This document shows, in pieces, positions 15,269 to 23,065 of a stretch of DNA of 62,178 nucleotides (position 1 is its first letter; every line of letters begins with the position of its first letter). The notes beneath the pieces are model-generated. The model was not told the origin of the DNA. It worked only from the letters and a program-made list of their open reading frames with translations, and searched no databases. The stretch comes from Ruminococcus sp. (GTDB lineage: Bacteria > Bacillota > Clostridia > Oscillospirales > Ruminococcaceae), in assembly GCA_017478965.1 (NCBI GenBank), contig JAFVCV010000035.1, positions 1 to 62,178 on the forward strand, in the 5' to 3' direction. The position numbers and the translations under genes were made by a program.

Positions 15269-16288
15269 TCAGAACTGTTCCAGAAATCTCATGTCGTTAT
15301 CGTAGAGCAGACGCATATCGTTTATGGAATATCTTCCCATGGTTATCCTTTCCAGGCCGATGCCGAAAGCGAAACCGCTGTAAACCTCCGGGTCGATGCC
15401 GCAGTCGGCCAGGACCTTGGGGTGTACCATTCCGGAACCCAGAAGCTCTACCCAGCCCTCCTGCTTGCACATTGAGCAGCCCTTGCCGTGGCAGTTGAAG
15501 CACATCAGGTCCACCTCTGCGGAAGGCTCCGTATATGGGAAGTGGTGGGGTCTGAAACGTACCCTGGCCTCTTCGCCGTAAAGTCTCTTCATCAACAGCT
15601 CCAGGGTGCCTTTAAGATCAGCCATAGTGATGCCCTTGTCGATGACCAGGCCCTCTATCTGATGGAAAAGAGGCGAATGGGTGGCGTCAACGGCGTCAGA
15701 ACGGTATACTCTGCCGGGGGAGATTATCCTTATGGGCGGTCTCATCTTCTCCATGGTCCTTATCTGTACTGACGAGGTCTGGGTCCTGAGAAGGACGTTC
15801 TCATTTATGTAGAAAGTGTCCTGAGTATCTCTTGCGGGGTGGTGCTTAGGCATATTCAGAGCCTCAAAGCAGTAGTGGTCAGTCTCGACCTCGGGGCCTT
15901 CCACGATGTCAAAGCCCATGCCAAGGAATACCTCCTCCACCTGTTCAAGAGTAACATCCAGTGGATGTGAGCGGCCTATCTTCTGCATCTTGCCGGGCAT
16001 GGTGACATCAAGGGTCTCAGCGGCCAGCCTCATCTGCTCGGCTGCACTTTTCAGTTCCTCACGCCTTCTGTTGACGGCGGCCTCGATATCGGACCTGACC
16101 TTATTGGCCAGCTGGCCGATGACGGGCCTTTCCTCAGCGGAGAGCTTGCCCATCTGCTTTAATATCTGGGTCAGCTCGCCCTTCTTGCCAAGGAACTTTA
16201 CCCTGAACTCTTCAAGTCTCTTAGGGTCGCTTATCTTGGAAAGCTCCTTCTTGGCAGAACCTTCGATCCTGTTCAACTGTTCTTTCAT
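15269..16288 (-). CDS. pheS: Phenylalanyl-tRNA synthetase alpha subunit
   Basis: A 339-residue catalytic subunit of class II phenylalanyl-tRNA synthetase. An N-terminal coiled coil for tRNA binding (1-95) precedes the core with the [20 protein letters not shown] start, [10 protein letters not shown] (motif 2 area), the GSGMVHP loop and [18 protein letters not shown] (motif 3). Length is as expected. The ATG has AGGAGG 8 nt upstream. A 340-nt leader with a terminator lies before it and is probably a tRNA-Phe T-box switch. Confidence 0.96.
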   Translation of the reverse strand: MKEQLNRIEGSAKKELSKISDPKRLEEFRVKFLGKKGELTQILKQMGKLSAEERPVIGQLANKVRSDIEAAVNRRREELKSAAEQMRLAAETLDVTMPGKMQKIGRSHPLDVTLEQVEEVFLGMGFDIVEGPEVETDHYCFEALNMPKHHPARDTQDTFYINENVLLRTQTSSVQIRTMEKMRPPIRIISPGRVYRSDAVDATHSPLFHQIEGLVIDKGITMADLKGTLELLMKRLYGEEARVRFRPHHFPYTEPSAEVDLMCFNCHGKGCSMCKQEGWVELLGSGMVHPKVLADCGIDPEVYSGFAFGIGLERITMGRYSINDMRLLYDNDMRFLEQF

Positions 16289-16329
16289 TTTTATCCTCCT
16301 AATATATTTTCTTTGGATCTATGATCTTG

Positions 16330-16628
16330 AAACAAAAAAGCCTTGCCCCGAAACAGGACAAGACTGACCTTACGCACAGCTTGCTATGCTGACTTTTCAT
16401 CAGCATCGACCACCCTGAGAACCAACATTCTCTTTCCCCCTAACGCAGGCTTTACGTCTGTGCTTACAAGCATAGCCTTCGGCACAGCCACTCACGAGTG
16501 AACTTCGGCAGACCACGAAATAGGCGGCTCACAGCAACGTCCGTTCTCATACGGCGTGCCGCCCTCTCTGAAAGTCGTTCTGATCGGCTTACTCTCTCGG
16601 TCACGGTGTTTAAAGTGATATTCAATAT
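16330..16628 (-). ncRNA. Candidate T-box leader (tRNA-Phe) upstream of pheS
   Basis: A structured leader of about 300 nt lies between a consensus promoter and pheS, in the gap 16289-16689. It contains GAGAGAGTAAG (AGTA-type motif), CAGAGAG followed by GTATGAGAACGG (stem I distal-loop-like), a candidate specifier UUC at 16519-16517 (a Phe codon), and CAGGGTGGTCGATG, whose UGGU can pair with the ACCA end of tRNA-Phe. It ends in a terminator hairpin. T-box leaders raise expression when the cognate tRNA is uncharged. The T-box sequence departs from the usual GGGTGGNACCGCG, so the call depends on the whole arrangement. Confidence 0.65.
16334..16363 (-). terminator. Leader terminator before pheS
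   Basis: GTCTTGTCCTG and CGGGGCAAGGC pair with two wobbles, followed on the minus strand by TTTTTTG. It lies 46 bp before the pheS start and would be the regulated terminator of the T-box. Confidence 0.75.
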
Positions 16629-16634
16629 ACAGTC

Positions 16635-16663
16635 ATTATAGCACACTGCCGCACATTTTTCAA
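16635..16663 (-). promoter_or_regulatory. Promoter of the pheS leader
   Basis: On the minus strand TTGAAA (16658-16663) and TATAAT (16635-16640) are 17 bp apart, at the 5' end of the structured leader. Confidence 0.78.
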
Positions 16664-16689
16664 GCGCCAGAAAGCCGTTAACAGAAATT

Positions 16690-17163
16690 TTACATATGCT
16701 TGTTCCTCACTGACCTTGGTGCAAATGCGGGGTATCCCTCTTCCTCTTTAAGTCTCAGTATGCCCCGTGATATTACATGGAAGATGATATTCACCACTGC
16801 AAAGATCAGGCATATGAAGGCCACGTTTTTCTCTTTGCCAAGGGGTATCAGCAGCAGATACAAAACGGCTATGATGAGGAAAACATAGGGCTCCCGTTTA
16901 GAGTATACCACAAATGAGAGCGGCACGACAGCAAGCAGCAGCAGCGCCCCCGCTGTGCCGAAAAGCTTATCCGTTGCTGCAAGCATATTGTACAGCTCGA
17001 GAGTGAGGACAAAGAAATTCTCCACTAGCATAAGGTCGTTGAAAAGCTTCTTGTACTTATCCATTCTGCCCCTCATCGCCTGCATACGTTCGTTGTACTC
17101 AATATCCTCAAACATCTCAGCCACCTGCTGGGGGGTATATTTGTTTTCAGGCTCGTTCGTCAT
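16690..17163 (-). CDS. Unknown membrane protein
   Basis: A 157-residue protein. The N-terminal 45 residues are charged (KYTPQQVAEMFEDIEYNERM), followed by about four hydrophobic segments (near 50-70, 70-90, 93-110 and 115-135) and a basic tail. No family was recognised. The ATG at 17163 overlaps the stop of the DMT transporter gene (ATGA) and has AGGAGG upstream, so translation is coupled to the transporter. An upstream in-frame start would read through the transporter's end and is rejected. Confidence 0.7.
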   Translation of the reverse strand: MTNEPENKYTPQQVAEMFEDIEYNERMQAMRGRMDKYKKLFNDLMLVENFFVLTLELYNMLAATDKLFGTAGALLLLAVVPLSFVVYSKREPYVFLIIAVLYLLLIPLGKEKNVAFICLIFAVVNIIFHVISRGILRLKEEEGYPAFAPRSVRNKHM

Positions 17164-18059
17164 TTGCCATGTTCCTCCTGCGTATGCCACACATTGTTGT
17201 ATAAAAACACCAGAACTGCCATGGCGACAATTATGAAATATCCTAAAAAGCTCCATTTATCAGGAACGTCGCCAAAGAACACAAAGCCTAAGGCGGTGGT
17301 GAAGATGAGCTGGCTGTAGTCGTATACCGAGATCTCCCTGGCGGGAGCATAGCTGTAGGCGGCGGTGATAGTGAACTGCCCGCCTGCCGCTGCGGCGCCG
17401 GCGCCTATAAGACAAAGGAGCTGGGCCGCCGTCATGGGGTGGAACTGAACTATCATGAACGGCAGGGTGAAAAGGCAGGAAAAACCGGAAAAATATGCTA
17501 CTATCACCGGTCCCTTGACCCCGTGCTGGCCAAGGTATCTTACACAGGTATAGGCAAGGCCAGCGCCCATTCCGCCGAAAAAGCCCGCCATGGCCGGCAC
17601 AAGCTCCACATTGGCAAAGCTGGGCTTTATTATGAACAGGCTGCCGACAAAAGCGCCGGCAACGGTAAGGATCTGAAATGGAGTCAGTTTTTCTTTCAGG
17701 AAGATGAAGGAAAATACTATTACAAAAAAGGGCGACATTTTATTAAGCATTGATGCGTCCGACAGTACCAGCTTATCAATAGCATAGAAGTTCCCCACCA
17801 TGCCAAGGGTGCCGGCAAAGGCCCTTACGAAAATGACCGCCTTGTTCTTTTTCCCCGGTATCTCAAAGCGGGTATGGCTCTTCACCATAGAGCCTACGGC
17901 TATGAAAAGCGCCACGAAGTTGCGGAAAAAGACCTTCTGCATCGTCGGCAGGTCACTGCCGGCCATTCGCACGAAGGCGAACATAAAAGCAAAGCTGAAG
18001 GCTGAGAGGATTATGTAAAAAATGCCCTTATAGCGGTTATTGATCCTGAGCTTTGCCAT
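17160..18059 (-). CDS. DMT-superfamily (EamA) transporter
   Basis: A 299-residue integral membrane protein with about ten hydrophobic helices in two EamA repeats. The first repeat includes the ASMLNKMSPFFVIVFSFIFLKEKLTPFQ stretch of the family (strong LKEKLT signature), and the second ends with FFGDVPDKWSFLGYFIIV. Such proteins export or import metabolites and amino acids; the substrate is unknown. The ATG at 18059 (MAKLRIN) is preferred over one 15 bp earlier because of the GAGAGTGAG ahead of it. The start overlaps the end of the DUF3783 gene, and the next membrane-protein gene overlaps its stop. Confidence 0.88.
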   Translation of the reverse strand: MAKLRINNRYKGIFYIILSAFSFAFMFAFVRMAGSDLPTMQKVFFRNFVALFIAVGSMVKSHTRFEIPGKKNKAVIFVRAFAGTLGMVGNFYAIDKLVLSDASMLNKMSPFFVIVFSFIFLKEKLTPFQILTVAGAFVGSLFIIKPSFANVELVPAMAGFFGGMGAGLAYTCVRYLGQHGVKGPVIVAYFSGFSCLFTLPFMIVQFHPMTAAQLLCLIGAGAAAAGGQFTITAAYSYAPAREISVYDYSQLIFTTALGFVFFGDVPDKWSFLGYFIIVAMAVLVFLYNNVWHTQEEHGK

Positions 18060-18486
18060 TTTTCTCACTCTCATTCTCCAGTATCTTCTTTGCAGCCTTG
18101 TCCATATTTTTCATATACTCATGCTCCCGGCCCAGCTCCTCGGCCAGATATTTTACCTGCCAGTTTTTATTGTGGTCAGTGAGTATCGCTTTAAGCGGTA
18201 TGATACACCCACGCTGCCTGAGGGTGGTGACTGTGTAGTTGAGACTGCTGCCGTCGTAGCCGGAGAAAATCAGCATTTCCTCCCTCACCTCTTCACTTTC
18301 CCCGCAGGTCACAAAACCCGGCAGGCCAAAGAGATATCCCAGTTTTTCTTCTGCGCAGTCTGCGGGAGCCTTGATATACTCTCCCCCGCCCTTTACTACT
18401 GTCTCGATAAGGGTCTTTTCCTTCTCTTCGGGGATATTGATACCCACGGCCCTGCGCTTGGGCGGGGCGGAGATCTTAGCCTTCAT
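18037..18486 (-). CDS. DUF3783-domain protein
   Basis: A 149-residue cytoplasmic protein. The N-terminal half is variable; the C-terminal half matches DUF3783: EEMLIFSGYDGSSLNYTVTT, then IPLKAILTDHNKNW and LAEELGREHEYM. The domain is common in Firmicutes and has no known function. AAGGAGG lies before the ATG. It overlaps the start of the DMT transporter by about 20 bp and lies 15 bp downstream of another unknown gene, so four genes (19146 to 16690) probably form one operon. Confidence 0.8.
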   Translation of the reverse strand: MKAKISAPPKRRAVGINIPEEKEKTLIETVVKGGGEYIKAPADCAEEKLGYLFGLPGFVTCGESEEVREEMLIFSGYDGSSLNYTVTTLRQRGCIIPLKAILTDHNKNWQVKYLAEELGREHEYMKNMDKAAKKILENESEKNGKAQDQ

Positions 18487-18501
18487 AATTATCCTCCTTG
18501 T

Positions 18502-19146
18502 TCACAGCCCGTGCTTGTGGAGCTTGTCCCATTTAAGGTCCTCCTCACTGTACCAGCTGTCGTCATCTGTGATCTCTTTGTAGTTTTTCTTTGGATACTT
18601 TATCTTTTCCCAATAGTCGTTTATCAGTCTGAGCTTAGATGCAGTGTCTGCAAATCTCAGCACCGCCGCAGCGCCTTTAAGCTCGTATGGTCGTGCTCCG
18701 TCCTTTCTGGTGCTTAACGTAAAGCGTGACCTTTCCTGTGAAGAAAAGGCGATGTTGAGCCGGCCACGGTTGTCCTGCCAGCTTTTTTCTATCTCGTCGA
18801 AATATATGACGCAGCTGAGCTTTCTGCCGCTAAGGCTGTTGTTCTGGCAATGCTCCAGCCGGTCCTCATAGATGCGGGTGTAAAGTTCCGTATCCCTGGA
18901 AAGGGAATAGTATCTGTAGAGCAGGGCGCCTACTGCGAAATTGCCCACGGAGATCAGCATCAGCAGTATCTTCACCGGGGCTGCCGGGACCAGAAAAGAC
19001 AAAGCAAATATAAGGGCAGCCAGGACCATGTTCTTATACATCTGCCGGCGCATCTTAGTATGCTCGGCTATATCGTTCACTGCCTTGGCCTGCTTTTCGG
19101 CTCTTGAAAGCTTCGGCGGGAATTCATACAGGGGTCTTTCGTCCAT
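18502..19146 (-). CDS. Unknown two-helix membrane protein
   Basis: A 214-residue protein with a charged N-terminus, two membrane helices (about 38-56 and 60-78: LAALIFALSFLVPAAPVKIL and the following segment) and a C-terminal soluble domain of about 130 residues (LSCVIYFDEIEKSWQDNRG) that resembles YcxB-like or PH-like beta folds; this is weak. The ATG at 19146 lies 7 nt after GGGAG; a GTG 6 bp earlier is too close to it. A TATAAT box at 19187-19192 lies 41 bp upstream. It is the first gene of a four-gene operon with DUF3783 and the DMT transporter. Confidence 0.72.
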   Translation of the reverse strand: MDERPLYEFPPKLSRAEKQAKAVNDIAEHTKMRRQMYKNMVLAALIFALSFLVPAAPVKILLMLISVGNFAVGALLYRYYSLSRDTELYTRIYEDRLEHCQNNSLSGRKLSCVIYFDEIEKSWQDNRGRLNIAFSSQERSRFTLSTRKDGARPYELKGAAAVLRFADTASKLRLINDYWEKIKYPKKNYKEITDDDSWYSEEDLKWDKLHKHGL

Positions 19147-19301
19147 AGGCACGCTCCCTTCATATAAAATATACGCTTACCATAGTATTATAACACAGTG
19201 TGACGAAAAAGTAAAGCCCGCCGGGAAAGTCAGCTGGGCCGGACAAAATATTAAAGGGCTGTGAATTTTTATCGTCAGGCATTTTTTTCGGTCCTGGGTA
19301 C

Positions 19302-19330
19302 TTGTTAAATCGGACAGATTGTGTTATAAT
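19302..19330 (+). promoter_or_regulatory. Promoter of the NYN-domain gene
   Basis: TTGTTA (19302-19307) and TATAAT (19325-19330) are 17 bp apart. A leader of about 90 nt follows with a small CCCTT/AAGGG hairpin. Confidence 0.75.
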
Positions 19331-19428
19331 GTATAGGATAGTATGCGTATGCCGAGGATAAAAGTGCAGGCGCATGGAAAAATACTGCCCTTTTATGAGA
19401 AAGGGCTGACAGTGAGGATAAACTTATT

Positions 19429-21141
19429 ATGAAAGTATATTTAGTCGATTTTGAAAACGTTAAAAGCAAAGGCCTGACAGGCATCAACAACCTGACAGAA
19501 TATGACAGGGTGATAATCTTTTACAGCGAAAATGCAGACACCATCAGCTTTGAGATGCACCAGAAGGTCATGATGTCCAAGGCTGATGTGGAGTATTTCA
19601 AGGTCCATGTGGGCGGCAAGAACGCTCTGGATTTTCAGCTCTCAACGCTGCTCGGCTATCTGGTCGGGTCGAAGGCTTATACCCATCTTTTCATCATCAG
19701 CAATGACAAGAGCTTTGATTTCCTGCACGATTTCTGGCACGGGAAATATATCGCTTCGCCGGAATGTGTGGTCTACAGGACCAGGACCATATCTTCTGCA
19801 CTGACCTACACAGGCGCCAAGAAAACTGCGGCCAATGAAGAGGAGGAGCCGGAGAATGATACAGAGCTGAGTGAGAGCGCTGTCGTTATCCGGCCGGAAA
19901 GCGCAGAGGGCGAGGAGCTTATCTATGAGGCCGTTGTGGAGAAGGAGGATAAAATAAGGGAGGAGCCGGAGGAAAATGCTCCGGAAAGAGTCCGTGCCGA
20001 CGGCAGGAGAAGGGGCAGAGAACGCAGCGAGCGGACCTCTGACAGGCGCAGCGACCGCAGAAGGGGCGACAGGCGTGAGGAGCACGAAGCTCATGATGCT
20101 CATGATAAAGACGAGGGTGCCAGGAAGACTGTTTCGCTCAACGACAGCGAGCTTTTTGAGATGTATATGAAGGGCCTGTCCGGCAGCAGCGAGCCTGCTG
20201 AAGAGAAGAACAGCGCTGCTGAAGAGCTCGTGGATAAGGCTGAGGAGAGCAATGTGAACGTTCCTGAGGAGAAGACCGAGGGTGTGCCGATAGAGTCGCT
20301 GGCACTTGACAGTGCGGCAGAGGTCAGAGAGGACAGCGCTGCGGCTGAGACTGAAAAAAAGGCTGAAGAAAAGACTCAGGAGCCATTGGGGCCTGAGAAC
20401 GTGGCGGAACGCAGGCAGCCTGAAAAGAAGAAAAGGCAGAACGGCAGGAGGACATTCTCCCTGGCCCTCAGGAACGCCATAAAGCCCGCAGGCGTCGAGG
20501 AATGGCAGATCAGAAAGATCGAGGAATTCATGATACAGGCAGAGACTAAGGAGGATCTGCACAATTCAATGGCTAAGGAATTCAAGCAGCAGGCTACAGA
20601 GTTCTATAAGCTGTTAAGGCCTAAGTTCCTGCGGCTCAAGGAGCTTTACTATCAGGAGCACCCGGAGGCAAGGCCGGAGAGCGATGAGATTGAGAACAAG
20701 CTCAAGGACGTCACAGTGGTCAGCGAGAGAGCTGAGAGTGAAGAGAGTGCGGTGAGCGCAGACTCTGAGGGGACAGCAGAGAGCGCTGAGGTCACAGAAA
20801 CCGCTGAAAGAACTGATGCTGTGCAGGAAGCCGAGGAAAGCGCACCGGCCGAGGAGCAGCAGGAAGAAGCAAAGCCGGCTAAAAAGTCCCGCAGCAGACA
20901 AAGCAGGGGCAGGAAAAAGGCTGAGGAGAAGAAGTCTGCGGAGGGAATTGACCCTGTGGTGGCAGGACTGCTGGAGGGAATGTGCAGCGAGGAGGAGCTT
21001 TCGACCACCAACGAGCTTTTCCTGACCGCAGAGACCAGGCAGAAGTTCTACATACGCATGGTGAAGGCATTTGGCAAGGGCAAGGGCATACAGCTGTACA
21101 ACGCAGTAAAGGCTGAATATGCAGCCCGGAGCAGGAAATAG
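19429..21141 (+). CDS. NYN/PIN-like nuclease-domain protein with duplicated C-terminal module
   Basis: A 570-residue protein. Residues 1-125 form a PIN-like NYN domain (VDFENVKSKG, GGKNALDFQLSTLLGYLVG, FIISNDKSFDFL) with acidic residues D7, D68, D93 and D97 that fit a metal-dependent RNA nuclease. A long low-complexity region follows (about 130-340 and 420-500), rich in Glu, Ala, Arg and Ser. Two related helical modules of about 60 residues lie at about 342-410 and 507-570, both with a pattern of an acidic helix, ETK or ETR, and a basic helix. It has its own promoter and terminator. RNA processing is inferred; no partner is visible. Confidence 0.82.
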   Translation: MKVYLVDFENVKSKGLTGINNLTEYDRVIIFYSENADTISFEMHQKVMMSKADVEYFKVHVGGKNALDFQLSTLLGYLVGSKAYTHLFIISNDKSFDFLHDFWHGKYIASPECVVYRTRTISSALTYTGAKKTAANEEEEPENDTELSESAVVIRPESAEGEELIYEAVVEKEDKIREEPEENAPERVRADGRRRGRERSERTSDRRSDRRRGDRREEHEAHDAHDKDEGARKTVSLNDSELFEMYMKGLSGSSEPAEEKNSAAEELVDKAEESNVNVPEEKTEGVPIESLALDSAAEVREDSAAAETEKKAEEKTQEPLGPENVAERRQPEKKKRQNGRRTFSLALRNAIKPAGVEEWQIRKIEEFMIQAETKEDLHNSMAKEFKQQATEFYKLLRPKFLRLKELYYQEHPEARPESDEIENKLKDVTVVSERAESEESAVSADSEGTAESAEVTETAERTDAVQEAEESAPAEEQQEEAKPAKKSRSRQSRGRKKAEEKKSAEGIDPVVAGLLEGMCSEEELSTTNELFLTAETRQKFYIRMVKAFGKGKGIQLYNAVKAEYAARSRK

Positions 21142-21154
21142 ACGAACTGACAAG

Positions 21155-21176
21155 GGGCGGCGCTGCCGCCCTTTTT
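21155..21176 (+). terminator. Terminator after the NYN gene
   Basis: GGGCGGC-GCT-GCCGCCC followed by TTTTT, 13 bp past the stop. Confidence 0.9.
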
Positions 21177-21200
21177 GTATAGGGAAATGAGGGTGTAAAA

Positions 21201-21836
21201 ATGACGCTTAAAGAAAAAAAGGCCCTGGCGGCGGAGGTCATAGGCGTTCTGGAGGCGGTCTACCCGGAGGCAGTGTGCTCGCTTACATATTCACAGCCCC
21301 ACGAGCTGATGATAGCGGGCCGACTGTCGGCACAGTGTACAGATGCAAGGGTGAACCTGGTCACAAAGGAGCTATTTGAGAAGTACAGGACAATAGAGGA
21401 TTTTGCCGGCGCCGATGTGGAGGACATTGAAAGGATCATCAAGACCTGCGGGCTTTATAAGACCAAGGCCCTTTCAATAGTGACCATGTGCAGGCAGATA
21501 ATGGAGGAACACGGCGGTGAGATACCCCGGACCCTGGAAGAGCTGACAAAGCTCTCGGGCATTGGCCGCAAGACCGCCAATCTTATCATGGGGGACGTAT
21601 ACCGTGAGCCGGCGGTGGTGACGGACACCCACTGCATACGGATCTGTTCAAGGATAGGCCTTACCAAGGGGAAGGAACCGGCGAAGGTCGAGGAGCAGCT
21701 ATGGAAGATACTGCCAAAGGAGAAGTCCTCGGACTTTTGTCACAGGCTGGTGCTCTTCGGCAGAGAATACTGCAAGGCCAGGGGACCTAGGTGCAGCGAA
21801 TGTCCTCTGCTGGGGATATGCAGGCAGATAATATAA
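21201..21836 (+). CDS. nth: Endonuclease III
   Basis: A 211-residue base-excision repair DNA glycosylase and AP lyase for oxidised pyrimidines. The helix-hairpin-helix LSGIGRKTANLIMGD holds the catalytic Lys (K124), and VVTDTHCIRICSRIG holds the catalytic Asp (D142). A C-terminal [4Fe-4S] cluster is formed by C191, C198, C201 and C207 (C-X6-C-X2-C-X5-C). Length matches E. coli Nth. GAGGGTG lies before the ATG. It stands alone between two terminators. Confidence 0.96.
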   Translation: MTLKEKKALAAEVIGVLEAVYPEAVCSLTYSQPHELMIAGRLSAQCTDARVNLVTKELFEKYRTIEDFAGADVEDIERIIKTCGLYKTKALSIVTMCRQIMEEHGGEIPRTLEELTKLSGIGRKTANLIMGDVYREPAVVTDTHCIRICSRIGLTKGKEPAKVEEQLWKILPKEKSSDFCHRLVLFGREYCKARGPRCSECPLLGICRQII

Positions 21837-21842
21837 AAATGG

Positions 21843-21869
21843 CCCGCAGGGGGAAGGTCCCTCTGCGGG
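21843..21869. terminator. Terminator between nth and the aldolase-like gene
   Basis: CCCGCAG and CTGCGGG with an inner GGGGA/TCCCT stem; TATTTTTT follows on the plus strand and CCATTTTTA on the minus strand. It can end both convergent genes. Confidence 0.88.
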
Positions 21870-21875
21870 TATTTT

Positions 21876-22850
21876 TTAATCCATAGCAACTATCTCTTTG
21901 TAGAACTCAGTGTAATCCTTACGTCTCTCGTTGGTGAAAGCGATGGCGGTCCTGGGATGCTGGTTGAGCAGACCGGTCATGAGGTACTGAAGATCGTAGC
22001 CCCACAAAACGCCCTCTTCACGGAGCTTTGTCATATGCTCGTCGATAAACTTTATAACAGGGTAAACGTTGTACTTAGGATTTTTCAGGAAACCTAAGAG
22101 CAGCTCCATGGCACAGTTGCCGGCGCCACGGCCCATCGAAGAATATGTAGCGTCAAGCCAGTCAATGCCGTCGCCAACGGCCTCGATGGTATTCGCAAAG
22201 GCAAGCTGCTGATTGTTGTGAGCGTGGATACCTACCTTCTTGCCGTATTTCTCAGCAAATTCCACATAGAGGGCCGCAAGTCTCTGGAGCTGTTCGGGAT
22301 ACATGGCACCGAAACTGTCAACGATATAGAAAACGTCCACAGGGGTCTTGCCGAGGATATCCAGAGCCGACCTCAGGTCGCCCTCCTGTGCGGTGGAGAT
22401 AGCCATAATATTACAGCTCACCTCATAACCCTTCTTCTTGGCGTCCTCGATCATGTCCACGGCGGTGGGTATCTGATTGAGGTAAGTAGCGACCCGGATA
22501 AGGTCCACCACGCTCTCGCTCTTGTCGGGGATATCGTTCTTATAGTCGCATCTGCCAACATCGGCCATTATTGCTATCTTCAGGTCGGTGTCGTTGTCCC
22601 CTACCACGGCCCTCAGGTCCTCTTCGTTGCAGAACTTCCATTTGCCGAATTTGTTGACGTCGAACATCTCCTTGTTTGCCTTATAGCCGAATTCCATATA
22701 GTCAACGCCAGCCTTCAGGTTAGCGAGATAGAGGTCATGAACGAACTTATCGCTGAAATTGAAATTGTTTACCAGGCCGCCGTCCCTCAGCGTTGCGTCC
22801 ACGACCTTGACACTGTCCCTGTAATTCATCAGGTTTGTGATCTCTTTCAT
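21876..22850 (-). CDS. DRE-TIM metallolyase-family aldolase-like enzyme
   Basis: A 324-residue cytoplasmic enzyme of the HMG-CoA lyase / isopropylmalate synthase-like TIM-barrel family. The signature DATLRDGG near residue 18 and the metal ligands in GIHAHNNQQLAFAN are present; the active-site Asp and both His of HAHN are kept. The C-terminus lacks a regulatory or DmpG communication domain, so it is a single-domain enzyme. It resembles the aldolase part of 4-hydroxy-2-oxovalerate aldolase, but the substrate is unknown. AAGGAGAGG lies before the ATG. The upstream region has an operator-like palindrome and a direct repeat, so it is likely regulated. Confidence 0.82.
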   Translation of the reverse strand: MKEITNLMNYRDSVKVVDATLRDGGLVNNFNFSDKFVHDLYLANLKAGVDYMEFGYKANKEMFDVNKFGKWKFCNEEDLRAVVGDNDTDLKIAIMADVGRCDYKNDIPDKSESVVDLIRVATYLNQIPTAVDMIEDAKKKGYEVSCNIMAISTAQEGDLRSALDILGKTPVDVFYIVDSFGAMYPEQLQRLAALYVEFAEKYGKKVGIHAHNNQQLAFANTIEAVGDGIDWLDATYSSMGRGAGNCAMELLLGFLKNPKYNVYPVIKFIDEHMTKLREEGVLWGYDLQYLMTGLLNQHPRTAIAFTNERRKDYTEFYKEIVAMD

Positions 22851-22866
22851 ATTGATCCTCTCCTTA

Positions 22867-22882
22867 AACTAATATTTTAGTT
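22867..22882. promoter_or_regulatory. Operator-like palindrome before the aldolase-like gene
   Basis: AACTAATATTTTAGTT is a perfect 16-bp palindrome directly upstream of the Shine-Dalgarno of the aldolase-like gene. Behind it, ACTTTAAATCG occurs twice (22897-22907, 22913-22923) 16 bp apart. Binding here would block the transcript of this gene; no regulator gene is adjacent. Confidence 0.5.
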
Positions 22883-22931
22883 AATTTCACTATTTCACTT
22901 TAAATCGCTTAGACTTTAAATCGGTAAAGTT

Positions 22932-22960
22932 ATTATATCACCTTTCGCTGAAAATTTCAA
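22932..22960 (-). promoter_or_regulatory. Promoter of the aldolase-like gene
   Basis: On the minus strand TTGAAA (22955-22960) and TATAAT (22932-22937) are 17 bp apart. Confidence 0.75.
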
Positions 22961-23065
22961 GCATATAACCGATTGTTTTCATATTGTTAACACTATCCTA
23001 ATATTTCTTTCTGATTTGCAGATAAACATTCCCCTGCACCCATAACGGGCCGCAAGGGAAGTTTA

